A DNA stretch of 64,000 nucleotides from UBA6168 sp041392505. Its GTDB lineage: Bacteria; Bacteroidota; Bacteroidia; Chitinophagales; Saprospiraceae. The position numbers were made by a program, and so were the translations under genes. The number at the start of each line of letters is the position of its first letter. Positions within the stretch are counted from its first letter, which is position 1. The notes beneath the pieces were generated by a model. It was not told the origin of the DNA. It was given only the letters and a program-made list of their open reading frames with translations, and did not search any database. Shown here piece by piece: positions 43,088-50,500 of the stretch. The stretch spans positions 28,674-92,673 of the forward strand of contig JAWKLX010000036.1 of NCBI GenBank assembly GCA_041392505.1. The letters run 5' to 3'.

Positions 43088-44706
43088 TCCTCCTTCACAT
43101 TCACCCGAATCCGTTCATCCCTGTTTGCCAATTCCCAGGTAGTGTAGAACACGAGTTTGGCGATGTGTTCCATTTTATCAAAAAGGATTTTGTCCACTGT
43201 ATCGGTAGTTCGGTGGTAATCGGCATGTGTGCCAGAAAAAAAGAAAATAGAAGGGATGCCTTTTTTAGCGAAGTTGTAGTGGTCGCTACGGTAGTAGAAG
43301 CGGTTCGGGTCGTCCTTGGCGTTATAAGTGTAATCGAGTTCGAGGTTCGTAAAAGTTTTATTGGCCGCCTCATTAATGTCGTGCAGATCAGTACTGAGCC
43401 GATTGGATCCAATGACATAGATATAATTAGAGTCGCTGTGTTTTTTATCTATACGCCCAATCATGTCCACATTTACATCGGCTACAGTATTTTCTAAAGG
43501 GAAAATCGGGTTTTCGGAATAATACTCTGAGCCAAGCAGGCCTTTTTCCTCGCCGCTCACCAGCATGAACAAAACGCTCCGCCGCGGGCCTTCCCCTTTA
43601 TTTTTAGCTTCCACAAATGCTTGGGCGATGTCCATGACAGCACTAGTGCCAGTCCCATTGTCATCGGCCCCATGGTAGATGGAATTTCCCCGTTTCCCCA
43701 AATGGTCGTAATGGGCTGTCACGACCACTACTTCATTTTTCAACTTAGGATCGCTGCCCTCCAAATATCCCAACACATTCGAGCCGATCAACTGCTTTAT
43801 TTCTTTTTTCTGGACGATATTCACCTCATTGGGAAAGGCCATGGAAAAGGCTTTTCCCTTTTTCTTTATGGCGTCTCTTTTCTTAGCAAAGGAGGACATT
43901 TTATCTCCGACAATATCTTTGGCCACCGTGCTCGAAATGAAAATGCTGTTGGCATATTTGCCTTCTGGCTGGCCGCCCTCTCCCATTTTCATTTCGCTAC
44001 TTAAAAAGGTGTTGCGGTTTTTGGCAACGTTTCCTATAATATCAGCATCGATGATGAGCACCATGGCAACCCCATGCTGGTAAGCAGTTTCCAATTTTTT
44101 CCGCCAATCAGTTGACCAAGAGGACAAATTTTCGCTTCCGGTGAGATAGGATTTCCCGTTCTTTTTTACAGGTTCATTTTGATAAATCAAAATCGTTTTA
44201 CCTTTCACATCCACCCCATCATAGTCACTGTATTTTGGGTCATCGATCCCATATCCCAGAAAGGTTATTTCATTGGCTTCAAGGTTTTCAAGATTAGGAT
44301 TGACAGAAGGGAAGGCATAGAAATCAATTAAGTGTTTGTACTTTTTGCCATTGATATTTATGCTGATCTGACCGTTGTCCCACTTTTCTGACGTGAAAGT
44401 TATTTTTTGGAAATAGGAACCATCGTCTCCGATAGTTGGCAAGCCAAGTTTCTCAAAATGCGCAGCAATAAAATCCGCCGCCTTGCGCTGTCCTTCTGTC
44501 CCTGTTTCCCGGCCCTCCATTTCATCCGAAGCCAAAACCTCCAAATAGCTTTTAAGGTCGGCAGCAGTAATGGTCGCTGCGAAAGGAGGAGCGTTATTAG
44601 TTGCAGTCAGAATAGTGCCGCTGTTTTCTGAAAGGTCAAAAGACATTTGGCCAAAAACTTGAGAAATGGAAAGAAGGGCAAAAAAGAAAAGGACTATTTT
44701 TTTCAT
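43084..44706 (-). CDS. M28-family zinc aminopeptidase, secreted
   Basis: 540 residues from ATG 44706 (MKKIVLFFFALLSISQVFGQ, signal peptide); the longer open frame upstream is not favoured. A PA-like lid domain is suggested around residues 140-250 (YSDYDGVDVKGKTILIYQNEP...). The M28 metal site is clear: HYDHLG (His, then Asp in GADDNGTG), GEEKGLLGSEYY (Glu, Glu), NVDMIGRID (Asp) and HADYHRTTDTVD (His). These co-catalytic zinc enzymes remove N-terminal residues from peptides in the periplasm or outside. It follows the HIT gene on the same strand, but a terminator lies between. Confidence 0.92.
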   Translation of the reverse strand: MKKIVLFFFALLSISQVFGQMSFDLSENSGTILTATNNAPPFAATITAADLKSYLEVLASDEMEGRETGTEGQRKAADFIAAHFEKLGLPTIGDDGSYFQKITFTSEKWDNGQISININGKKYKHLIDFYAFPSVNPNLENLEANEITFLGYGIDDPKYSDYDGVDVKGKTILIYQNEPVKKNGKSYLTGSENLSSWSTDWRKKLETAYQHGVAMVLIIDADIIGNVAKNRNTFLSSEMKMGEGGQPEGKYANSIFISSTVAKDIVGDKMSSFAKKRDAIKKKGKAFSMAFPNEVNIVQKKEIKQLIGSNVLGYLEGSDPKLKNEVVVVTAHYDHLGKRGNSIYHGADDNGTGTSAVMDIAQAFVEAKNKGEGPRRSVLFMLVSGEEKGLLGSEYYSENPIFPLENTVADVNVDMIGRIDKKHSDSNYIYVIGSNRLSTDLHDINEAANKTFTNLELDYTYNAKDDPNRFYYRSDHYNFAKKGIPSIFFFSGTHADYHRTTDTVDKILFDKMEHIAKLVFYTTWELANRDERIRVNVKED

Positions 44707-44740
44707 GCTAAGTGATTTTGCAAAATTTATTTGTGGGTAC

Positions 44741-44768
44741 AAAAAAAGCCAATTTTCTATTGGCTTTT
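44741..44768 (-). terminator. Terminator after HIT gene (minus strand)
   Basis: Stem AAAAGCCAAT / ATTGGCTTTT with a 5-nt loop, followed on the minus strand by a T-run (plus-strand A7 at 44741-44747). Confidence 0.8.
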
Positions 44769-44867
44769 GCGAACATCCGGTTTTATTGACAAATTAAACG
44801 TGCAATTGTTGCCTTCATTGTTTAAATATAGGCACGAATCCCCCTTTCGAACGCCTCTGCAAGACTA

Positions 44868-45341
44868 TCAGTCTTTCTCTTTTTTTTGTTGTTCCCGCCA
44901 GTTTTGATCCACCATAGGCCCCAATTTATGGCCTCCCAACAAATGCAAGTGTAAGTGGAAAACAGACTGGCCACTGTCTTCATTAATATTAAATGCCAAA
45001 CGATAACCTGTCTCTGCAATACCATATTCTTTGGCCAATTCTTTCGCCACCAAAAACAGCCGCCCTATTAATTCAGCATCGTTGTCTTCCAAATCATTGA
45101 TCGTTGGTATCCTTTTTTTAGGCACGATTAAAAAATGTACTGGAGCCTGATTGCTCAATGGTTGAAAGGCAATGATTTCTTCATCTTCAAAAACAATATT
45201 AGCTGAAAGTTCTCGATCGATGATTTGCTCAAAAGGAGATTTTTTAGCAAGCTTTTGCTCTTTTTTTAATTGGTATTCAGGTGACTGGGAAAAGGCATAC
45301 GCCGAGGAAAGCAGGAAAAAAAATAATAGCGAGGTTTTCAT
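44868..45341 (-). CDS. HIT-family (histidine triad) protein with signal peptide
   Basis: 157 residues. The core domain has the histidine triad QSVFHLHLHLLGGH (H-x-H-x-H-xx), after FEQIIDRELSANIVFEDEEIIAFQPLSNQAPVHFLIVPKKRIP, matching Hint-branch purine nucleoside phosphoramidases, which hydrolyse AMP-linked compounds and are normally cytoplasmic. Here the first 19 residues (MKTSLLFFFLLSSAYAFSQ) form a convincing signal peptide. No alternative internal ATG would give a normal-length HIT start, so the protein seems to be exported. Its role outside the cytoplasm is unknown. It lies between an M28 peptidase and a LytTR regulator. Confidence 0.9.
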   Translation of the reverse strand: MKTSLLFFFLLSSAYAFSQSPEYQLKKEQKLAKKSPFEQIIDRELSANIVFEDEEIIAFQPLSNQAPVHFLIVPKKRIPTINDLEDNDAELIGRLFLVAKELAKEYGIAETGYRLAFNINEDSGQSVFHLHLHLLGGHKLGPMVDQNWREQQKKEKD

Positions 45342-45387
45342 GTGAAAAAATTAGTTTCAGATTTCTACAAAATACCGCAAAACAAAA

Positions 45388-46173
45388 TCAAAATGCACTC
45401 TTACTCTTCAATAAATCCAAAAATTCTTCTTTACGCCTGCGAGCAATCGGTACTTGATCACCGTTTTCCATCAATGCCTGACCACCGTCTTCTCTCATAT
45501 ATTTTTTGACAAACTCTAAATTTACCAGATGGGAAACATGAACTCGAAAAAAGGTCTCAGGTGGCAGGACCTCTTCAAATTCCCCGATGGAACGAGTTAC
45601 TAATACCCTTTCTCCTTGCAATGAATAAAACGTGGTATAACCTGCATCAGCCTCCAAACGAACAATGTCTTTTATGTTCATCATCGTCAGACCGTCTATA
45701 GAAGGCAGTGCCAACTTATTGAATATCTTTTCCTGTGGGTGTGGCTGCATGGCTCTTAATAATTGGATCAGGCCATTCTCTGACTGAAACTGATTCAATT
45801 TTTCAACTGCATCGACGAGTTCAGTTGGATCTATTGGTTTCAATAAATAATCAATTGCATAATATTTAAAAGCCCTAAAAGCGAACTTATCGTGAGCAGT
45901 AGTAAAAATGACCTTAAAATTAGGTCTGGAAAATTTATCCAATAAATCAAAACCTTGCCCGTCTCTCATTTCCACATCGAGGAAAATCAGGTCCGGACTA
46001 ACTTGCCGAATCATTTGAATTCCTTCCGCAACTCCGCCTGCCTCCCCAACAACTTTTAGTTTTGGACAAAAATCTTGAATGAATGAACGCAACACATTTC
46101 TTGCGTTAGGTTCATCATCAACTAATACCACTTTATTCGACCTGGAGAATGGGCTAATTGGATTTGTGCTCAT
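45388..46173 (-). CDS. LytTR-family response regulator
   Basis: 261 residues. Receiver domain (about 12-130) with acidic pocket VVLVDDEPNA (D19/D20), phosphoacceptor D66 in LIFLDVEM, and the T/K pair in FTTAHD and LLKPI (K112). C-terminal LytTR DNA-binding domain (about 160-255): IVRLEADAGYTTFYSLQGERVLVTRSIGEFEEVLPPETFFRVHVSHLVNL. It probably receives phosphate from the kinase at 46604, in the same orientation but separated by 430 bp. Cytoplasmic transcription factor; target promoters unknown. Confidence 0.95.
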   Translation of the reverse strand: MSTNPISPFSRSNKVVLVDDEPNARNVLRSFIQDFCPKLKVVGEAGGVAEGIQMIRQVSPDLIFLDVEMRDGQGFDLLDKFSRPNFKVIFTTAHDKFAFRAFKYYAIDYLLKPIDPTELVDAVEKLNQFQSENGLIQLLRAMQPHPQEKIFNKLALPSIDGLTMMNIKDIVRLEADAGYTTFYSLQGERVLVTRSIGEFEEVLPPETFFRVHVSHLVNLEFVKKYMREDGGQALMENGDQVPIARRRKEEFLDLLKSKSAF

Positions 46174-46603
46174 TTTATCAGATTTAAAATTGATAAATAA
46201 TGGGTTAGAGCGAGAATGTAATTTGAGGTAATAATTTTATTTATTAATTAACCGATTTTGTGATGATCCATACCGTTTTTAAGGCTAAAATAACCACCTT
46301 TAATTTACCCTAATTAAAAAAGCCCGGTACGCTTATCTTTATATCGGGTAATAATTAGTTTAACCTCAAATAACCATTTTTTTATTGCTACTCGCACTTC
46401 CCTTCTTGATACGCCAAGCGATTTCCCAATTTGCAATAAAATTAAATGATTATTTTTTTCGATAAAAAGAATAAGGTCAAGCCCTACAAATAGTAGGGCT
46501 TGCCTTTTTTAATCCGCATTTAGCGGAAACAATTATTGGGGTTAAATATCCACAGCACAATAAAATGAAATATTCATATACCACATCTAATGATGTCAGC
46601 TTA
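46174..46603. other. Intergenic region between LytTR regulator and kinase
   Basis: Holds the HTH-like remnant at 46314-46508 and hairpins at 46317-46345 and 46478-46510 (AAGCCCTAC / GTAGGGCTT, T-run on plus). No RNA family recognised. Confidence 0.45.
46314..46508 (-). pseudogene. Short HTH-like open frame, probable relic
   Basis: A 64-codon open stretch with no ATG; the only usable start is TTG at 46436. It reads LLQIGKSLGVSRREVRVAIKKWLFEV, which looks like a helix-turn-helix (GKSLGVSRREVRVAIKKW). Upstream codons read ALLFVGLDLILFIEKNNHLI. It lies between kinase and regulator on the same strand. It may be a decayed regulator gene, a small real gene, or chance. Confidence 0.3.
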
Positions 46604-47635
46604 TTAATTAGCTGTTAGCTGAACTGGGTAGAAATAATTTACTATGTTATCATCGGTAATTTTTTGAGGTATTTTCATTTTAAATTCAGTGCCCAATACT
46701 TCCCCATTATTGCCTTCTATCTCGCGTACATTTAGTCTGTTTTCAGAATTTCCGCCAGACAAAAGTTGCAATCGTTTTTTGGTTAACTGAATACCTACTG
46801 ATTTGCGACTTGTTCCATTTCTTTCTTTTAATTTCTTGGAAGTATTGATTCCAATTCCATTATCACTAACAGTCACCCAAAGAGCGCTTTTTGTTTGTTT
46901 AAAATAAACTGTTATAAACCCTTCTCTATTTAAAGGACCTATTCCATGGAGAATGGCATTCTCAACAATAGGCTGTACCAGCAATGGTGGCAACATTGTC
47001 TTTTCCAAATTCAAATCAGGATCAACTACCAAATTAAAATGGAAAGAATCTGAAAATCGTAATTTTTCCAATTCAAGGTAATTGTTTAGCATTTCCAGTT
47101 CCTCTTTTAAACTGATGGTAGTAGAACTGGAAAAGTGCAAAACAGAGCGGACAAGACGGGAAAACTTGGCCAAGTAAACTACAGAAGATTTCTTATCGCC
47201 ATTTACGATAAAACTCTGTATAGAGTTGAGAGCATTAAATATAAAATGCGGGTTCATCTGTGAGCGGAGGGCTGTTTGTTCCAACCTCTTAATTTTCCTA
47301 AGTATTTTCAATTCCCTCACTGCTTTCAACTTTTTATCCCTGTAAAAATGGATTAAGGCGATTAGAAACATAATGCCTCCAGAACCCCAAAACCAAGACT
47401 TCCAATGGACCTGATCAAATAAGTCAATTGGAAACACCGACAATGAGGCCTGATGGTTATCAAGCAAAAATGCCTTCGACAGCGGTGTTGTCATGTTACC
47501 TTCCGATTCGGAAATCAGTCTGGCTGACTTGATTTCCATTTTGGTTGAATCCGTTATCGGGTTGAAGTCTACTACCGGAAAGTACATTAACCAAAACCCC
47601 ATCCATAAAAGCAAATAAGGGAAAATCCGCAGCAT
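46604..47635 (-). CDS. LytS-type sensor histidine kinase
   Basis: 343 residues. Two transmembrane segments (about 4-22, YLLLWMGFWLMYFP; and about 80-96, WFWGSGGIMFLIALIHFY) enclose a short extracytoplasmic loop of about 60 residues, then a coiled stretch KLKAVRELKILRKIKRLEQ. The histidine kinase domain has the phosphoacceptor in LRSQMNPHFIFNALNSIQS (H130), a feature of the His_kinase (LytS/YehU) family, followed by an ATPase part (LLVQPIVENAILHGI N-box; VSDNGIGI G-box). It probably signals to the LytTR regulator at 45388. The signal sensed is unknown. Confidence 0.94.
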   Translation of the reverse strand: MLRIFPYLLLWMGFWLMYFPVVDFNPITDSTKMEIKSARLISESEGNMTTPLSKAFLLDNHQASLSVFPIDLFDQVHWKSWFWGSGGIMFLIALIHFYRDKKLKAVRELKILRKIKRLEQTALRSQMNPHFIFNALNSIQSFIVNGDKKSSVVYLAKFSRLVRSVLHFSSSTTISLKEELEMLNNYLELEKLRFSDSFHFNLVVDPDLNLEKTMLPPLLVQPIVENAILHGIGPLNREGFITVYFKQTKSALWVTVSDNGIGINTSKKLKERNGTSRKSVGIQLTKKRLQLLSGGNSENRLNVREIEGNNGEVLGTEFKMKIPQKITDDNIVNYFYPVQLTAN

Positions 47636-48091
47636 AGGTAGTTTATTATAACTAGTTGAAAGGCAAAGGATAGTAGCTGCAACTTGTCATATAACAAGGA
47701 CAACTACTATCATTACCAAGGTTCTTTGGAAAGTTATTTTTATCGGAACAGCTCGGTTTTTTGCGGTTCCAGACCGAATAGAAAGGTCTTTGTCTACATT
47801 TTAAGTCTTATTGGATGTGAATGTGAGGTTTTGACAGAGTTTGAAAGCATCATCCCCCACGATGCAGCTAATGTTTGATTTTCCTTTTTGGGATTCAGCC
47901 GCATTTAAGTTGTGTGGTTTTAAGTATGGGTCAAATTTCAGTAATATTAAACTTCCTAAAAAAGATAAAAGACGTATATTGTCAGTCGAATTCATTCTCT
48001 AAACAACAATTTACATTTTCATATCTTGTTGAATTACTGATATTTAAATCAGACTTTTCATATAATTTTTGTCAGCCTAATTTTTTATATT
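47636..48091. other. Divergent intergenic region with short, unsupported frames
   Basis: 456 bp; frames at 47684-47878 and 47875-48105 have no recognisable domain or signal. Presumed promoter region of the kinase and the 48092 gene. Confidence 0.45.
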
Positions 48092-49495
48092 TTGAAATCA
48101 ACTAAACTGATCATACTGACCAAATCCCTATCGCAGGAAGAGATGAAAGACTGGAGGAAATATCTTTCTTCAAGCTTGTTTAATACCGATAGAAATCTTT
48201 TGAGATTTCATCAGGCCTTATCAAAACATTACCCGAGGTTCGATTCGCTAAAATTTACAAAAGAGAAAATGTTTTCAGCCGTATTCCCTGGAACAACTTG
48301 GAATGATGGAAAATGGCGAAATCTTACTTCCAAGATGACAAAAGCGCTTGAATCCTTTTTGGTCTTTTTAGAAGTAAATGAAGACGATTTTGAAAAACGT
48401 AAAATATTAGCCAAATCGATCGGGCGTCGTAATTTATACCAATTCTTCGACAAAGAAATTCAAATTCTTGATAAAGAATTGACTCCCCATACTTCGTTTA
48501 ATCATTCTGCATTATTAGATAAAATGCTAATAAACCAATTATTTTATTACCACCCACAAACAGATAAAGTGAAAAATATCCATCATTTGGAAACCGCAAA
48601 AAAATATGCAGAAGAATACTTTAATTCCCTGCAACTAAAATTATCCTGTGATGAATTGGTACATAGCCAGATAATTAATACGAAGTCAAATAGATTGCCG
48701 ACAAATACCCAGACACCCTATTTTATAAAACTATATGAAAAGGTCTATAATGTGTTGAATGAAGGCACTGATATTTCATTTAAATCGGCCAAACTTTTTA
48801 TTGAAAAAAATATCGACACATTTAATAATGAGGACAAAAAATTTGGCCTCCTTCATTTAATTAATTTTGCCATTTCTAAGGACAACCTTGGCATCTATTC
48901 GTATAAAAATGAGATATTTGACTTATTTAAAATAGGGCTCGACCAAAATATTTTTATCGAAAATGGAATATTAAGCGAAAAAACTTTTACAAATATTGTT
49001 TCCATAAGTTCCTCACTTGGTGAATTTCATTGGGCGAAAAATTTTATCCATGATTATGAAAAACATTTACCAATAAAATCAAAAAATGATGCTAAAACAT
49101 TAGGGCTGGCCAATTTGCATTTCCAACAAAATGAATTTTCTCAGGTAATAGATTTATTAATTCATTTCAACTCTAATTCTTTAACAGAATTATTTATTGG
49201 GAAAACCATGCTACTCAGATCATACTTCGAGCTTTTTTTACAGAATCAAAGTTTTTTTGAAATGGTCATAGCCTATACCTATTCTTTTGAACATTTGGTT
49301 AAGCGAAAAAAGAAATTACCCGAAGAAAGAAGTAAAGGGTGTTTAAATCTTTCGAAATTATTGAGAAGGCTCTCCAAATTAATTTTTGACAACAACTGGA
49401 ATCAAAAAACAAAAACAGATTTTATTGAAACCGTTATAAATACCGAGCCTATAATCGGGAAAAACTGGTTAATATTAAGATTGAAAGAAATGTGA
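48092..49495 (+). CDS. Uncharacterised helical protein (467 residues)
   Basis: I do not recognise a named domain. The start is TTG at 48092, giving MKSTKLIILTKSLSQEEMKDWRKYLSSSLFN; the next ATG (48143, inside KDWRKYL) would remove the conserved-looking N-terminal part. The protein is helical throughout, with charged repeats (LLRFHQALSKHYPRFDSLKFTKEKMFSAVFPG, WRNLTSKMTKALESFLVFLEVNEDDF) and no signal peptide or membrane segment. The N-terminal pattern SKEE-W-KYL-S-LFN, a phrase FPG and LTS-M-K-LE-FL occurs in a group of uncharacterised Saprospiraceae proteins, some of which follow two-component genes. Possibly a TPR-like cytoplasmic scaffold. It is divergent from the LytS-type kinase. Confidence 0.78.
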   Translation: MKSTKLIILTKSLSQEEMKDWRKYLSSSLFNTDRNLLRFHQALSKHYPRFDSLKFTKEKMFSAVFPGTTWNDGKWRNLTSKMTKALESFLVFLEVNEDDFEKRKILAKSIGRRNLYQFFDKEIQILDKELTPHTSFNHSALLDKMLINQLFYYHPQTDKVKNIHHLETAKKYAEEYFNSLQLKLSCDELVHSQIINTKSNRLPTNTQTPYFIKLYEKVYNVLNEGTDISFKSAKLFIEKNIDTFNNEDKKFGLLHLINFAISKDNLGIYSYKNEIFDLFKIGLDQNIFIENGILSEKTFTNIVSISSSLGEFHWAKNFIHDYEKHLPIKSKNDAKTLGLANLHFQQNEFSQVIDLLIHFNSNSLTELFIGKTMLLRSYFELFLQNQSFFEMVIAYTYSFEHLVKRKKKLPEERSKGCLNLSKLLRRLSKLIFDNNWNQKTKTDFIETVINTEPIIGKNWLILRLKEM

Positions 49496-49537
49496 AGAAA
49501 GTGGCGCCTTCTTTCTTCGCATTTTCATTTATCAATT

Positions 49538-49879
49538 CTATAACCAAACATTGTCTTCTATGACAATAAACCCACTTACACCTCCTCCACAAACGGTCCT
49601 AAACTGAAACTCATACCCTCCGTCAGAGAGCCCAGTAAATGAATAGTCAGAAGAAGAAACCGTTCGCCAGCTACTCGTATAATTATCCGAAAGCCGCACA
49701 TATCTCACCTCGTATTCTAAGCATCCGCCAGCACAATCATCCCAGTCAAATGATATTGATCCAGAGCTTTTAGAGACTACAACTACATTGTTAGGAGCAT
49801 CGCACGTGGTTTCACATTCGTTGGCGAATGCGAGTACCATAGTCATGGCGAACAGTACTAAAAAAATCGTTTTTTTCAT
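49538..49879 (-). CDS. Small secreted Fn3-domain protein
   Basis: 113 residues from ATG 49879 (MKKTIFLVLFAMTMVLAFA, signal peptide); the longer open frame starting at 49912 is unlikely. The mature part is one fibronectin-III-like domain: CDAPNNVVVVSKSSGSISFDWDDCAGGCLEYEVRYVRLSDNYTSSWRTVSSSDYSFTGLSDGGYEFQFRTVCGGGVSGF. Six cysteines may form disulfides. No sorting domain is present, so it is free in the periplasm or secreted by another path. It is convergent with the 467-residue gene. Confidence 0.72.
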   Translation of the reverse strand: MKKTIFLVLFAMTMVLAFANECETTCDAPNNVVVVSKSSGSISFDWDDCAGGCLEYEVRYVRLSDNYTSSWRTVSSSDYSFTGLSDGGYEFQFRTVCGGGVSGFIVIEDNVWL

Positions 49880-50500
49880 AATGCAAAAAGTTTTGAGGCA
49901 TTTCCAGGCCATCCCATAAACTGGGATATACTCCAGTCAACCAGATTAAAAAAAATATTAATTGAGGCTTATTAGCGATAATGTTGGCAAGGATTCCCCT
50001 CGTCTGAACCTAACAACTAACAAGTTCGGAATAATCAAATTAGAGGTCAGAAAAATACCTGACCGAGCCCGCTGTGCTCAATTTGTTTTTAATTCCAACC
50101 TGACTTTAGGAAATTCCAATGTTTAAAATGTCATCCGCACCGCTGCATCCCGACAGGACGTCGAGATGAAATGCGGCAGGGAGGAATTGAGCAGCAGGTT
50201 TTTTCGGGGCTGGCTCTTTTTGAAATAAGATCAACTTTAATCATTATTTATTTTTAGAACCGATTTGGTTTTGTACCTTGAGATTGGTTTGAAACTTAAT
50301 TGCAAGAGAAGGGAAAAGGTAATTACCAGATAAGATTTTTTTAAAAAATATTGACAGTTATATTAATTGCCAAAATTGGGTTGAGTCATACCGACTATAG
50401 TATGAAATTTACCAGAAATGAGACATACTGTTTGCATGGATAATAATTTACAACTTTTGAAGTTTGCTTTTAACTAACTTTCAAATAAACACCTATACAA
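49880..50500. other. Non-coding region with a large inverted repeat
   Basis: Holds the inverted repeat at 50066-50205. The part from 50206 to the next start is AT-rich; the best promoter-like word is TACTGTTTG near 50426, which departs from consensus. Confidence 0.45.
50066..50205. repeat. Inverted repeat with central GCATCCCGAC hairpin
   Basis: AGCCCGCTGTGCTCAATTTG (50066-50085) is repeated, inverted, by GAATTGAGCAGCAGGTTTTTTCGGG (from 50183). The centre (50153-50174) can form GCATCCCGAC / GTCGAGATGAAATGC. Non-coding; a palindromic repeat of the kind seen in Bacteroidota intergenic space. Confidence 0.55.

Noticed and set aside
47684..48105. Short frames between kinase and the 467-residue gene
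   Set aside because: No domain or export signal; they overlap each other and the divergent promoter region.
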